This document shows, piece by piece, positions 7,461-16,494 of a stretch of 51,778 nucleotides of DNA. Source of the stretch: Lentisphaerota bacterium (GTDB lineage Bacteria; Verrucomicrobiota; Kiritimatiellia; Kiritimatiellales; Pontiellaceae); the NCBI GenBank assembly GCA_012729265.1, contig JAAYDL010000114.1, forward strand, positions 1 through 51,778. The letters are read 5' to 3'. The notes beneath the pieces are model-generated. The model saw only the letters and a program-made list of their open reading frames with translations. It ran no database searches and was not told where the DNA came from. Positions within the stretch are counted from its first letter, which is position 1. Every line of letters starts with the position of its first letter. Position numbers and translations under genes: made by a program.

Positions 7461-9494
7461 CTAGAAACGATTGTGTAATATTTCGAGTAGATGCTCCACG
7501 TAGGTTTTGTCCACCACTTCCGCCAAAGCGGTGAGGTAGACGTAGAGCTTCAGAAAGAGCGGGTCGGCCCTGCCGAAGCGCATCTGCTTTTCCAGTTCTT
7601 GGAAAAGGTATATTGACAAGTAGGGCTGCCGTAGTTCGTCGAGCGGATTAGTGTCTTGTTCTAGGAGATCGATTACCCAGTCGTATACAACATCGAAATC
7701 TTCCGCGAAGAAGTCGTCGTCCACCGGTTTTTTAGGAATAAATTGGATCAAGCTGACGTGGGCCGCCAGATCCATCGCCAGATCCAACGCCTCTTTGTTT
7801 TTGGGTCCGCAGTAGGTGACCAACTCCTTGGCGACCTGCGGATACAGGTGCTTGAAAAGCTTAACGAGTTCGCCGTCGGGATACTTGGCATCCAGATCGG
7901 CCATGCCTTGCGCGATTTGCTCATTGTCCAGCATAAGAAACTCTGCCGGATCGAACTCTTCTTCGTCGTCAGAATTTTCGTCGTCAAAATCCTCCTCGAC
8001 CGCCTGCCGCCGCGGCGGTGGCGGAAAGTTGATCTCGTCGAGGCCGAGTTCCTCCAGCATCCAGTTGATGTCGGTTTTACAGCCTTTACGCAGGTTGTTT
8101 TCGTCTTGGTCGCGGACATACGATTTCATGATTTCGACGAGGCGCGGTCGCCGGGCGGAATCCTTGGCGGCTTGGCGGGGGGTTAGGCCATCGAGCAACG
8201 GAATGGATTTGTCGAGGAAGGTTTTCATGAACTCCTGTTCAATATGCTCATCGAGCTGGACGCGTGAAGTCGCGTCCGGCTCAAATTTGATGCGCGAGAC
8301 GGCGGTTTCAACCTGCGTGATGTTTTGCATCAACCGTTCGGGAACCAGCGCCGGGTCATAATTGTACTTCCGTTTCTCGCAGTACTGCGCGGCAATATCG
8401 TCGGCTCGTTCGCTGCTAAAGCGGATGTGCTTGCCAAACAACTTGTCGATCCGCTGCTTGAGTTGGTTTGATCGTTCGGAAGAGGAGGCTTCGAGCTGGA
8501 GATAGCCATCTTTGTGAAGCAGGACTCGCCCAAGCAGCGACTCTCCCTTTATGTACTGGCTTTCTCCGCCGAGAGCGTCCCATGCCTGCACGAAACCCGC
8601 ATCTCTGTCTTCATCGGAGAGATCGCCCTCATCGATATCCTTCGCCTTTTCGAGAATCTGATGGAGCTTATCAATCGAGCATTTGATGTCGTAGACCGTT
8701 CTCGTGTAGGCCATTTCTATGCCGTTGAGCATCGCCTCATGGCGTGCCAAGGAGACCGCGTTAAAGCTAGTCCCCATCCTGCACAAGTTGTTTAGCAGCC
8801 ACTTACTCCGTTCCGGCAGAGACGGCGGAGCCCCTAGATGGGCTGCAATTTCCGTGAAGACGTCCCTCGCACTCAGTCCGGGGACGTCTGGAAGCGGATA
8901 TCCGACCGAGTGGATACGGCAATAATGCGGCAGGTCAAAAATCACGCAAAACAGGGTCGAAAACCGGCAGGCTGTTTTGCACAGCGAGCGGTCGAGAACC
9001 GGGAATGGCGCGCGATCCGGGTCGAGCAGGTCGACTGCTCGCACCATGCTTTCATTGCATATTTCGAGGATTTCCAGCACCGCGACGCGCATCATCGACT
9101 CGGCTGCGATATGGATGCGCTGGTCGTTGTTGAGCTCGGCGCACCGGTCATCTTTCCACCGTTGCCAGAAGGTTTTTCCGGACGCATCGGTTTCGCGGTA
9201 AAACTTATCGGAAAACCATTGCAATGAGGCCATTGCCCGATCTTTACCAGCAAAATCCGGGAAACGGGTATAACCTAGGGCGCGCACCTGTTCAGCCCGC
9301 AGGCGGGCGATCAATTTCTCGGTGCATCGGTCTTGGATCTCGAGAGTGCGGTCATAATTGTTCGGGGACCAAGGGTTGTTCGGGCAGTCCGCCGGACAAT
9401 CGTAGCTCGAAATTCTATTTTCGCCGCACTCCTGCCGCTTGATGCGCCGTCCGACTGCGGGGCAATCCAACTGTTTGCTTTTCGCCTCTCCCAT
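7461..9494 (-). CDS. Unrecognised large protein with N-terminal cysteine cluster
   Basis: 677 residues from ATG 9494, which is preceded by AGGAAGGAAGAGG on its strand; the frame is open to 9557 but the extra residues look non-coding. Cysteines C11, C23, C33 and C37 are arranged C-x11-C-x9-C-x3-C, within DCPAVGRR and YDCPADCPNNP, and look like a metal site. The middle is helical and charged. A DGLTPRQAAKD segment (about 415) resembles the DGxTPxxAA motif of SEC-C/zinc-chelation type proteins. A strongly acidic stretch (about 500-530, rich in D and E) follows. No enzyme motif was found. It is probably cytoplasmic. It is 54 bases downstream of the YceH-like gene start on the same strand. Function unknown. 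Confidence 0.7.
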   Translation of the reverse strand: MGEAKSKQLDCPAVGRRIKRQECGENRISSYDCPADCPNNPWSPNNYDRTLEIQDRCTEKLIARLRAEQVRALGYTRFPDFAGKDRAMASLQWFSDKFYRETDASGKTFWQRWKDDRCAELNNDQRIHIAAESMMRVAVLEILEICNESMVRAVDLLDPDRAPFPVLDRSLCKTACRFSTLFCVIFDLPHYCRIHSVGYPLPDVPGLSARDVFTEIAAHLGAPPSLPERSKWLLNNLCRMGTSFNAVSLARHEAMLNGIEMAYTRTVYDIKCSIDKLHQILEKAKDIDEGDLSDEDRDAGFVQAWDALGGESQYIKGESLLGRVLLHKDGYLQLEASSSERSNQLKQRIDKLFGKHIRFSSERADDIAAQYCEKRKYNYDPALVPERLMQNITQVETAVSRIKFEPDATSRVQLDEHIEQEFMKTFLDKSIPLLDGLTPRQAAKDSARRPRLVEIMKSYVRDQDENNLRKGCKTDINWMLEELGLDEINFPPPPRRQAVEEDFDDENSDDEEEFDPAEFLMLDNEQIAQGMADLDAKYPDGELVKLFKHLYPQVAKELVTYCGPKNKEALDLAMDLAAHVSLIQFIPKKPVDDDFFAEDFDVVYDWVIDLLEQDTNPLDELRQPYLSIYLFQELEKQMRFGRADPLFLKLYVYLTALAEVVDKTYVEHLLEILHNRF

Positions 9495-9909
9495 GACCCT
9501 CTTCCTTCCTAGTAAAAAAGTAGGAGCGAAGAGTAGCGGAGCAGCATGAGGGCGCAAGGAGGAATTACACCTTTCCGCCGAGTGAGACCTTAATCTACAG
9601 ATTCGGCATTTAAAGATTGCGATAGCGTGTTGATTTTCAGCCGCGAAAAAACGTATCAGCCGTAAAGTAACGAAGCTCAGATGGATGGATTTTAGGCAGA
9701 ATGATTACTTAGCGTGCATGGGAGTTGGAACCACGGATTAACCCGGAGATGGACACGGAAAGCTCGGGTGGATGGACATCATCTATTATATGCAACGAAT
9801 GAATGAAAATAAAGCTGAAGCTGCTTAAAAAAGTTGTGATGAAGATGTAGTCCCCGGGCAAGATGATGTCAAGGTGTCTTAGCCGATGGCAGGAGAGTGA
9901 TTCCGGCTC
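9495..9909. other. Intergenic region, nothing recognised
   Basis: About 415 bases between two minus-strand genes. No frame, tRNA, terminator with a T-run or clear promoter was found. Base composition is mixed and no repeat from elsewhere in the window is present. Confidence 0.5.
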
Positions 9910-10569
9910 TCACCTCGGTGGGAGCAGGCGGAAAAGAAACGACACGTGTATTCTTGTTCCGTCTTCGCGCTGACTGATCAGTCCCCCCATAGTGAACCAT
10001 GAGTTGGGAGCTAGGTTTGTTGTTGTGTTAAGAGATCGTTCTTCAAAATGAGGCATTTCAATATCAAATTTTTCTTCCAGTGTGTAATGATCAACGCCGC
10101 TAAGGCGACAGTGATTAATCTCTAAGTCAAAGTTGATGGCTCCGGATTCCAGAACCTTATTAATCGTAAGGATTGCTGAGGTGCCCACATTGATGGGTTC
10201 AGTTTCATACACAACTTTTCCCTCTACGACGCTGGCGTCGAGAACGGATTGAAAGACTTCTGTTTGAGCGTTTGTCACGGTTTCGCCAATCCCTGCATAT
10301 GCAATGGGAAACTCGATGATTTCAGCATCCGGATTCTTTAGTAAAGTGTCGACGAGTTCTTCAGCAAAAGTGGGTTGAGTTGGAATGGGGGTGCTGTCAG
10401 CTGACACAAAATACGTTGTGGACGTGGGCATTACGTAAGACGAAAGTACCCGGTTGAAATCATCGGTAGGTGTTGAAACAAGAAATGCTTGAAGGGTGTA
10501 TTTCTCAGGTGTTGTAGAACATCCCGCAACGGTAAGTGCCACCAATACTGCTATAATCCATTTTTTCAT
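9910..10569 (-). CDS. Predicted outer-membrane or periplasmic lipoprotein
   Basis: 219 residues with a classic lipoprotein signal: basic start, hydrophobic core, and lipobox VAGC with C17. GGGGGAG lies just before the ATG on its strand. The rest is beta-rich. The C-terminal part (about 185-219, WFTMGGLISQREDGTRIHV then SFLFRL) recalls the end of secretin domains, where a GGL turn is followed by a strand with an R/F-rich end, but the similarity is short and may be chance. It stands alone between gene-free stretches. No function is assigned. Confidence 0.75.
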   Translation of the reverse strand: MKKWIIAVLVALTVAGCSTTPEKYTLQAFLVSTPTDDFNRVLSSYVMPTSTTYFVSADSTPIPTQPTFAEELVDTLLKNPDAEIIEFPIAYAGIGETVTNAQTEVFQSVLDASVVEGKVVYETEPINVGTSAILTINKVLESGAINFDLEINHCRLSGVDHYTLEEKFDIEMPHFEERSLNTTTNLAPNSWFTMGGLISQREDGTRIHVSFLFRLLPPR

Positions 10570-10856
10570 TATTCTCCCCCATTTACTTCAATGAACTGCA
10601 CATAGATAAGTTAAATCACCTATGTACCACAAAAGATTTGATTTGAAAGATAATTTAATTGGGTTTATTCCTCTCGTAAACGGTGGAGTGAAGCTATTAT
10701 TTTGGCAACAAATGAATGAAAGCCGAAAACGAGAATGAGCGGGCGGTCGTTGAAACCCTGTTTGACGGAGCTTAGACGCCTGTTCCGCAAAATCAGATAA
10801 AGCGGATGGGCATGATCCGCTTTGACCTTTCTTCTGGAATAATTTAGCTTCCCGAA
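10570..10856. other. Divergent intergenic region with hairpin
   Basis: The region separates the minus-strand lipoprotein gene from plus-strand tamA and should hold promoters for both, though none could be fixed. A perfect 9-bp hairpin AAAGCGGAT/ATCCGCTTT spans 10799-10823 with a 7-base loop, 33 bases before the tamA start. It could be a regulatory site, or a terminator for upstream transcription, although only CTTTCTT follows it. Confidence 0.5.
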
Positions 10857-12626
10857 ATGCTGAAGCGCTTACACATTGCTTTTCTTGCGGGATTTTTTGC
10901 ATGGGTCTTGGCGGTGTATGCCGAGAGCGAACCGCAGGAAGGCGTTGCATATTCGGTCGAATTTCGGGGCGACCGCTCGGCCAGCATTCGTAAACTCATC
11001 AAAAAGCAGGCCTCCGTCTGCCGCCTTGAGGATCAGCCGCCGATTACCTTGGGCCAACTGCGTTACCGGATCGAACAGGATAAGCCGTTGATTGAATCTG
11101 TGCTGGAGAGCGAAGGCTACTACGACGCAACGGTTGATTTGACGATGGATGAGAAGACGCAGCCGACGCAAGTCATCATCGATCTGAAGCTGGGGCCGGC
11201 ATACGAGTATCGATTGGTTGAGATTGCATTCCCCGGCTCGACGGATAAGGAGCTGGCCAAGATTCGTCCTCGTCTGCGCAAAAAGCAGCGGGTTCAGTCG
11301 GCGGCGGTCTTTGAGGAACAGGAGCGCATTCTGGATGAAGTGCGGCGGCGGGGATATCCCTTTCCATCGCTGGCGAAGCGTACGGTGAATGTGAACCGTG
11401 CGGGAAAAAAGGTGGATCTGCGGCTCGAATTTGATCCGGGCGTGAAGGCCTATTTCGGATCGGTCGAAGTGGATGGGCTGGAAACGCTGGAGGATTCGTT
11501 TGTGCGGAGGCAACTGCCGTGGGAGCCGGGCGATCGCTATGACCGCGTGCTGGTGGATCGACTGGAGCGCCGGTTGTTAAACAGCGGAGTCTTCAGTCGC
11601 GTGAATGCCGAGCCCAGCGAGGCGGGCGCGGGCACAAATTCAATTCCGATTGCGGTGGAGCTGCGCGAGCGCGTTAAGCGCACGATTCAGCTGGGGGCCG
11701 GGTTTTCAGACATTGGCCCGGAAGTAAAAGTGTTTTGGGAGCACCGCAGCTTGTTTGGTTCGGGCGAGCGTTTTGAAACATCGGTGCTGTGGAATCCGAT
11801 CACGGTGGGCGGCGAGGCCAAGCTGACGCGCTCGGGCTTTCTGGATGCCAACCAATATCTCGTGCTGGAGGCCGAGGCGCTGCGCGAATATCCCGACGCG
11901 TATGATTCGCGCAAGCTGAGGGTGAGCGCGATGGTTCAGCGCGAGTTTAATCCGGAACTCTGGGGCGGAATCGGGATCGGCTATCGTCATTTGCTCGATG
12001 AACAACTCGGTTCGAGGGAACGCTACGGACAGCTCCTTTTCCCGTTGGAGATCAAATATGATTCGCGCGACGATCTACTCAATCCCGTGCGCGGGATACA
12101 ACTGTTCGGTCGGGCGGAGTTTTATGAGGATACGCTGGGCGCGGATTCCTATTTAAAGAGCCGGATGGAGGCGCTCCACTATGCCATGCTCTCGGAACGA
12201 TTCCGCCTTTCGAGCGCACTGCGGCTGTGTGTGGGGAGCATCGACGGAACCTCCCTCGGCGGCATTCCGGCGGGCGACCGCTTCTATGCGGGCGGCGGCG
12301 GATCGGTGCGTGGATATGAATATCAGTCGATCGGCAGCCGGATGAACGGGCGCGCGGCTGGCGGCGATCGCCTGTTGGAGTTTTCGGCGGAGCTGCGTTT
12401 GCAGCCGGGGCGCAAGCTGGGCTATGCGATTTTTCTCGACGGTGGCACGGCGTATAACAGTCAGCTGAGCGGGTTTGATCAGTCACTGCGCTACGGCGCA
12501 GGCGGCGGTTTGCGCTGGTTTACGCCGATCGGTCCGCTGCGCGTGGATCTGGCTTATCCGCTTAATCCCGCCGATGAGCACGATGAACGGCTGCAGTTTT
12601 ATATCAGTTTGGGGCAGGCATTTTAA
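10857..12626 (+). CDS. tamA: Omp85-family outer-membrane assembly protein, TamA-like
   Basis: 589 residues. Residues 1-23 are a signal peptide. Residues about 30-270 form POTRA-type repeats (alternating helix and strand, with phrases such as LIESVLESEGYYDATV). The rest is a 16-strand type beta barrel, with the VRGYEY signature of the Omp85 loop 6 and a terminal phenylalanine, the usual barrel sorting signal. TamA inserts autotransporters and other barrels in the outer membrane together with TamB. The direct coupling to a TamB gene (stop and start share one base) supports TamA over BamA, and the length is that of TamA. The Shine-Dalgarno is weak. Confidence 0.9.
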   Translation: MLKRLHIAFLAGFFAWVLAVYAESEPQEGVAYSVEFRGDRSASIRKLIKKQASVCRLEDQPPITLGQLRYRIEQDKPLIESVLESEGYYDATVDLTMDEKTQPTQVIIDLKLGPAYEYRLVEIAFPGSTDKELAKIRPRLRKKQRVQSAAVFEEQERILDEVRRRGYPFPSLAKRTVNVNRAGKKVDLRLEFDPGVKAYFGSVEVDGLETLEDSFVRRQLPWEPGDRYDRVLVDRLERRLLNSGVFSRVNAEPSEAGAGTNSIPIAVELRERVKRTIQLGAGFSDIGPEVKVFWEHRSLFGSGERFETSVLWNPITVGGEAKLTRSGFLDANQYLVLEAEALREYPDAYDSRKLRVSAMVQREFNPELWGGIGIGYRHLLDEQLGSRERYGQLLFPLEIKYDSRDDLLNPVRGIQLFGRAEFYEDTLGADSYLKSRMEALHYAMLSERFRLSSALRLCVGSIDGTSLGGIPAGDRFYAGGGGSVRGYEYQSIGSRMNGRAAGGDRLLEFSAELRLQPGRKLGYAIFLDGGTAYNSQLSGFDQSLRYGAGGGLRWFTPIGPLRVDLAYPLNPADEHDERLQFYISLGQAF

Positions 12627-15349
12627 TGAAGAAATGTATACGCATCTTAATGAGGTTGCTCCTTACGCTCGTGCTGCTGTTGGTGCTGGCGCTGGCCTTT
12701 GTTCAAAGTCCGCCGGGGAAAAAGTGGATTGCTGCCGAGCTGTCAAAGCGCCTGAGTGATCCGGGTCGAATGGAAGTACGGATCGGAACCCTTCGGGGTT
12801 GGATTCCAATGCAGGTGAAAATTGATCACATCGAAGTGCTGGATCAGGAGGGTGTGTGGATTACGTCGGAAAATCTGCGTGCTCGACTCTCGCTGAGCGA
12901 TCTGCTGAATGGACGATTGCATGTGCCGCAGTTGATCGTCAGCGATGTGGATATGGTCCGCCGACCGCTGTCGAACGCGAGAAAACAGGAGCGCAGCGGG
13001 TTGGAGCGCTTGTTCCTCCATGTCGAATCGGTGGAGGTGGAGCAGATTCAATTGGCGGAAGAAGTGGCCGGAGTTCCGCTGAGTTATGCCGTCTATTCCG
13101 GTCAGCTTTCTCTGGTTTCAGGTCTCCTTTCCGGCGAAGTGGAACTCGGCGGAGATGCGGAGGGGCTGTTTTCTCTTGAGGCTTCGCTCCTGAATCCCGA
13201 CACGCAGGCGATCTCAGTCTTCACCGATTCCTTTGAGCTGCATCACCCGACGTATGGATTGGAGGGCATTGCGGCCTCCGGGGCCTTGCGCGTGGATGCG
13301 CTGGGGGTAAATGCCCTGTTGGATGCCCGCTTCGTGCGGGACGGCTTCGCGGAGACGCTCTCGACGCGTCTGGGCTATGTGGATCAAGTTTTACGGGCCG
13401 ACGGGTTGCGCTGGAGTCGAGCCGGCTTGGAGCTGACGGGCGAGGCGGAATTAGTATTTTCGAGTGCGGGAATTGGTCTTCAGTTTGACGGCGCCTTCGA
13501 CGAGAATTCAACCAGTCATTATGAGGGCTCCGGACGCGGGCGCGTTGTGCTTGGCAAGGAGGGCTGGTCGGCGGAGGTCGATGCCCTGAGCGTGACGGCC
13601 TGGAGCAATGTGTTGCTGACGGCTTCCGGGCGTTTAGAGGTGAGCTCTGTCAAGAAAAGCTGGTCCGCAGAGGTGGATGCGCTGAATGTGAGCGCGTGGA
13701 GTAATGTGGTTTTAGCGGCGTCCGGCAGCGTCGATGCTGAGCGGATTGATTTGGGCGGAACGGTAGGCGTCGAAGAACTCGGACGCTTGCCCTTTCCGGG
13801 GATGGCGGAATTATGTGGTGCGGCGCGCGGTGTATTTTCGTTGAGCGGTCCGCTCAATAAGCCGGAGGGGTCGGCGGAGATTTGGGTTTCTGGATTGGGC
13901 GGTGTGGATAATGTGTTGGCAACGTGGGAGCGGGTAAATTTCAAAGTCGATGCCTCACTCTCCAATGGGACGTTGTCCGCTTCAACGGCGCTGGATGATC
14001 TCTATGGAGCAAGCATGGCCGCAGAGGTTTCTGTTCCCCTTCGGCTTTCGCTTCTTCCGTTTAAATTTTCGCTGGAGAACCAGCGGCTCTCCGGAGCATT
14101 GCGTGCTGCGCTTGATCTGGCGGAGCTGAATCAATTTAATGCGTTGGCCAATCAGCGGGTTTCCGGACGACTGACCGCTGATCTCTATATGCGAGAAGGC
14201 GCGCCGTTTGGTTCTATTCAGATCAATGACGGGGCGTATGAACATTATGGCCGGGGCATCCTGTTTCACGGGTTTAACGCACAGATGGATGCGTCTCCCG
14301 AAGGCTTGGTGCTTCGTGAGGCTTCGGCCACGGATGGCCATAAGGGCGAGCTCTTTCTCTCTGGTGGGCTGAGTCGCTCTGGGTGGAATGTTGCGCTGGA
14401 GCTAAAGCAGGCTAAAATTTTACGGCTCCCCGAGGCCTCGGCGACGATTTCGGGGCGTATGAAGCTGAGTGGTAAAGCGATGCATCCAGAGTTGACGGGC
14501 GAGCTGGTGCTTGATCGCGCTGACGTGCTCCCGGATCATATTGCGCCGGCAAAGCCGCAGCTGCTTACCAATTTTGATGCGTCGCAGCCCAATCTCGAAC
14601 CGCAGTCGCAGAAGCGCCCGTTTGTCGTTCCCTTCGGCGTGGATCTGCGCGTGAAAATGCCCGGTCAGGTATTTGTGAATGCCGACCTGATCGACTCCGT
14701 CTGGAGCGGAGATCTGCGGATCAGAAGCTCGGAAAAGGGCTGGATCATTGAAGGGAAAATGGAGCCGGAAAACGGGTTCTTTGATTTTGTGGGGCGGCCC
14801 TTTCGTTTTAAAGGCGGGGCAATTGAGTTCGACGGCTCGGTGCCGCCGGTGCCGGTCTTTAATGAGCTGACCGCCGAATATTCGCGCAGCGATGTCTCCG
14901 CGCGTCTGATTCTTAACGGCACGCTCAGTGAGCCGCAGTATCGCTTGGAATCAACGCCCGCGATGCCCGAGGATGAAATCCTTGCGCACGTGCTCTATAA
15001 CCGCTCTTCCGGCTCTATATCGCCTTGGCAGGCGGTGCAGATTGCACAGGCGCTTCGTCAGCTTTCCGGCGGGTTGAGTGGGCCCGGTTTTATTTATCAG
15101 CTTCGGCGCACGATCGGAATCGATACTTTTGAGGTGCGCGAGGGAGGGGATTCTTTGGGCGAATCCGCCGTGGTGGCCGGGAAATATCTTGCCCCCGGTC
15201 TCTATCTTGAAGTTAGTGGACAGCTCAAAGGAAACACTGAAACCGGCGTGCGGGTGGAATACCAGATCAGCAGACATTTCTCCCTCGAAACCAGCGCTGG
15301 CCCGTCGCTTCGCCCGGGCATCATGCTCAACTGGAAACTGGACTATTAA
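12626..15349 (+). CDS. tamB: TamB-like translocation/assembly protein (DUF490)
   Basis: 907 residues, starting in a TAATG overlap with tamA. An N-terminal membrane anchor (about 8-27) is followed by a long beta-helical AsmA/TamB-like region. The final ~330 residues match the conserved TamB domain (for example PEDEILAHVLYNRSSG and the terminal SLRPGIMLNWKLDY), which docks with TamA. TamB spans the periplasm as a hydrophobic-grooved beta structure involved in outer-membrane protein or lipid delivery. The protein is shorter than E. coli TamB (about 1260). A segment is duplicated in tandem: residues 314-339 and 346-371 share WSAEVDAL, AWSNV and ASG at a 32-residue period. Confidence 0.9.
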   Translation: MKKCIRILMRLLLTLVLLLVLALAFVQSPPGKKWIAAELSKRLSDPGRMEVRIGTLRGWIPMQVKIDHIEVLDQEGVWITSENLRARLSLSDLLNGRLHVPQLIVSDVDMVRRPLSNARKQERSGLERLFLHVESVEVEQIQLAEEVAGVPLSYAVYSGQLSLVSGLLSGEVELGGDAEGLFSLEASLLNPDTQAISVFTDSFELHHPTYGLEGIAASGALRVDALGVNALLDARFVRDGFAETLSTRLGYVDQVLRADGLRWSRAGLELTGEAELVFSSAGIGLQFDGAFDENSTSHYEGSGRGRVVLGKEGWSAEVDALSVTAWSNVLLTASGRLEVSSVKKSWSAEVDALNVSAWSNVVLAASGSVDAERIDLGGTVGVEELGRLPFPGMAELCGAARGVFSLSGPLNKPEGSAEIWVSGLGGVDNVLATWERVNFKVDASLSNGTLSASTALDDLYGASMAAEVSVPLRLSLLPFKFSLENQRLSGALRAALDLAELNQFNALANQRVSGRLTADLYMREGAPFGSIQINDGAYEHYGRGILFHGFNAQMDASPEGLVLREASATDGHKGELFLSGGLSRSGWNVALELKQAKILRLPEASATISGRMKLSGKAMHPELTGELVLDRADVLPDHIAPAKPQLLTNFDASQPNLEPQSQKRPFVVPFGVDLRVKMPGQVFVNADLIDSVWSGDLRIRSSEKGWIIEGKMEPENGFFDFVGRPFRFKGGAIEFDGSVPPVPVFNELTAEYSRSDVSARLILNGTLSEPQYRLESTPAMPEDEILAHVLYNRSSGSISPWQAVQIAQALRQLSGGLSGPGFIYQLRRTIGIDTFEVREGGDSLGESAVVAGKYLAPGLYLEVSGQLKGNTETGVRVEYQISRHFSLETSAGPSLRPGIMLNWKLDY
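13562..13735 (+). repeat. In-frame tandem duplication within tamB
   Basis: Two consecutive 96-nt units encode WSAEVDALSVTAWSNV and WSAEVDALNVSAWSNV at residues 314 and 346, with about 18 of 26 residues identical. The DNA copies have diverged at third positions, so the duplication is not recent. Confidence 0.8.
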
Positions 15350-15421
15350 GCTTTCTTGACCGGGGGCAATGTTGAAAATGCGGGCTTTACACATTTGGTG
15401 TACTTTTTCGGTTTTTCCCGG

Positions 15422-15449
15422 TTGACTGGACGGGCGCTTAATGTACTAT
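15422..15449 (+). promoter_or_regulatory. Promoter of tRNA-Phe
   Basis: TTGACT (15422-15427) and TACTAT (15444-15449) are separated by 16 bases and lie 19 bases before the tRNA, a good sigma-70-type promoter. Start of transcription would fall roughly ten to thirteen bases before the tRNA. Confidence 0.75.
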
Positions 15450-15468
15450 TCGCGGCCTTGTTTTTAAC

Positions 15469-15544
15469 GGCGAGATAGCTCAGTCGGTAGAGCAGCGGAT
15501 TGAAAATCCGCGTGTCCCCAGTTCAAATCTGGGTCTCGCCACCA
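15469..15544 (+). tRNA. tRNA-Phe (GAA)
   Basis: A full cloverleaf is readable: acceptor GGCGAGA paired with TCTCGCC, D-arm AGCTCAGTCGGTAGAGC, anticodon stem CGGAT/ATCCG around loop TTGAAAA (anticodon GAA), and T-arm CCCAG-TTCAAAT-CTGGG. A discriminator A and CCA are encoded (15541-15544). A terminator follows. tRNA 3-prime ends are common insertion sites, and the next 3 kb are mosaic, but no duplicated 3-prime end was found. Confidence 0.97.
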
Positions 15545-15547
15545 CTC

Positions 15548-15586
15548 TAAAGCCCTTTCTCCTTGCGAGTCAGGGCTTTTTCTTTT
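15548..15586 (+). terminator. Intrinsic terminator of tRNA-Phe
   Basis: AAAGCCCT (15549-15556) pairs with AGGGCTTT (15572-15579), and TTTTCTTTT follows. It lies four bases after the encoded CCA. Confidence 0.85.
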
Positions 15587-15874
15587 CCCTGATCTAACTG
15601 TTCGCCCCTGTCCCATCGAAATAAGGGTTTATTTCGTGTCGGGTATTCTCCGCTTCTTTTGCGCTTCTACGTCTCAAAAAGAGCGCTCGAAGGATTATCC
15701 ACCTGAACGAAAGCCGTCAAAAAAACGGGAACATTCGAGAGAAATTACTAGATTGCGGTCCTGGCACCTTTTCAGCAGGAAAAGAAGCACCCGTTAATCA
15801 AAATGACGAATTAGGCGGTCTGGCACCTTTTTTCTGGCTAATCATTAACGGTTAGTCGGGGCGACCCGATTATG
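15587..15874. other. Intergenic region with small inverted and direct repeats
   Basis: No gene is seen. Features are: a perfect palindromic hairpin with stem CGAAATAA/TTATTTCG and loop GGGT at 15617-15636; two copies of a GGTCnTGGCACCTTTT motif (15758-15773 and 15817-15832, the second lacking one base); a large imperfect inverted repeat from 15791 to 15850 whose ends are CCGTTAAT and ATTAACGG; and TCGGG-GCGA-CCCGA with TTAG/CTAA arms at 15852-15878, abutting the 3-prime end of the next minus-strand gene. The density of small repeats fits a site of past insertions beside the tRNA. Confidence 0.55.
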
Positions 15875-16372
15875 CTAATACCTTTTGTGTTCTGACCATC
15901 GAAGTGGTCTATCCTTAAAAATCAATTCAACAAAAGCATCCGGCAACCACAGAACCTTGTGTATATACCCCTTTTTGTGCATCTCATTTTCAAACACTTC
16001 CAAGTCAACTGGACCATGTATATACTCCTCAGTGCCGTCTGGATGTTGAATTGTCATTATTGAGTTTTCACTGCCATAATAAAACACGAGTCTGTCATAT
16101 GCACCGACCTCTATTGTTCCGACAGATGTCCACGTGTAAGAGTTCCTCGGTCCAGTCCCATTACATCCTCCAGAAGTGTTCAGATAGGCAATTCCATGTT
16201 CTTCTTCTTTTAGTCTCTCCAATTCAGCTGATAATAATGGTTCCGGATATACTCTTTTGACGATAGCGAATAATGGGCCGAACCAATCTTTGTCTAGCGC
16301 ATAGCAGTAGCCATACTGACCATTACAGTAAACCTGTAATACTTTTCCTTTTTTATATACGAATCGTTTCAT
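15875..16372 (-). CDS. Hypothetical protein, possibly immunity-like
   Basis: 165 residues, no signal peptide, rich in Tyr, Lys and Glu. The opening (KGKVLQVYCNGQYGYCYAL) recalls Imm26-like immunity proteins, which begin with a G-x-V/F-x-I-x-L-x-x-GxYGY pattern, but this is a weak impression, not an assignment. Its DNA is clearly more AT-rich than the surrounding genes, which suggests acquisition. The start codon lies six bases from the end of an attC-like site, the usual position of a gene in an integron cassette. No toxin gene is next to it. Function unknown. Confidence 0.65.
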   Translation of the reverse strand: MKRFVYKKGKVLQVYCNGQYGYCYALDKDWFGPLFAIVKRVYPEPLLSAELERLKEEEHGIAYLNTSGGCNGTGPRNSYTWTSVGTIEVGAYDRLVFYYGSENSIMTIQHPDGTEEYIHGPVDLEVFENEMHKKGYIHKVLWLPDAFVELIFKDRPLRWSEHKRY

Positions 16373-16378
16373 TACTCA

Positions 16379-16440
16379 GCATAACGCTTCAATCAGCCTA
16401 AAATGCGGCGAGCATTTTTAGGCTGCATTGTGTTGTTGGC
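16379..16440 (-). other. attC-like recombination site (tentative)
   Basis: Read on the minus strand it begins GCCAAC and ends GTTATGC. It contains an inner pair AATGCAGCC / GGCTGATT in which the left arm has one unpaired extra base, then a stem TAAAATGC/GCATTTTA around a TCGCC loop. These are the layout features of integron attC sites (simple outer boxes, inner boxes with an extrahelical base, variable tip). The left outer box is imperfect. Orientation agrees with the DUF4160 gene upstream and the hypothetical gene directly downstream. No integrase and no second site were found here. Confidence 0.4.
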
Positions 16441-16494
16441 TTTTCTCTTATGCCACTCGGCGTGTTTGATCTCGAATACCGAGGAGAAGGTTCT

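Noticed and set aside
10588-10950. Minus-strand 120-residue frame
   Set aside because: It overlaps the tamA start and signal peptide, has no ribosome site and shows no protein-like features.
15791-15850. Second attC site downstream of the hypothetical gene
   Set aside because: Outer arms pair but the inner GCC segments are not complementary and no GTT-core end is present.
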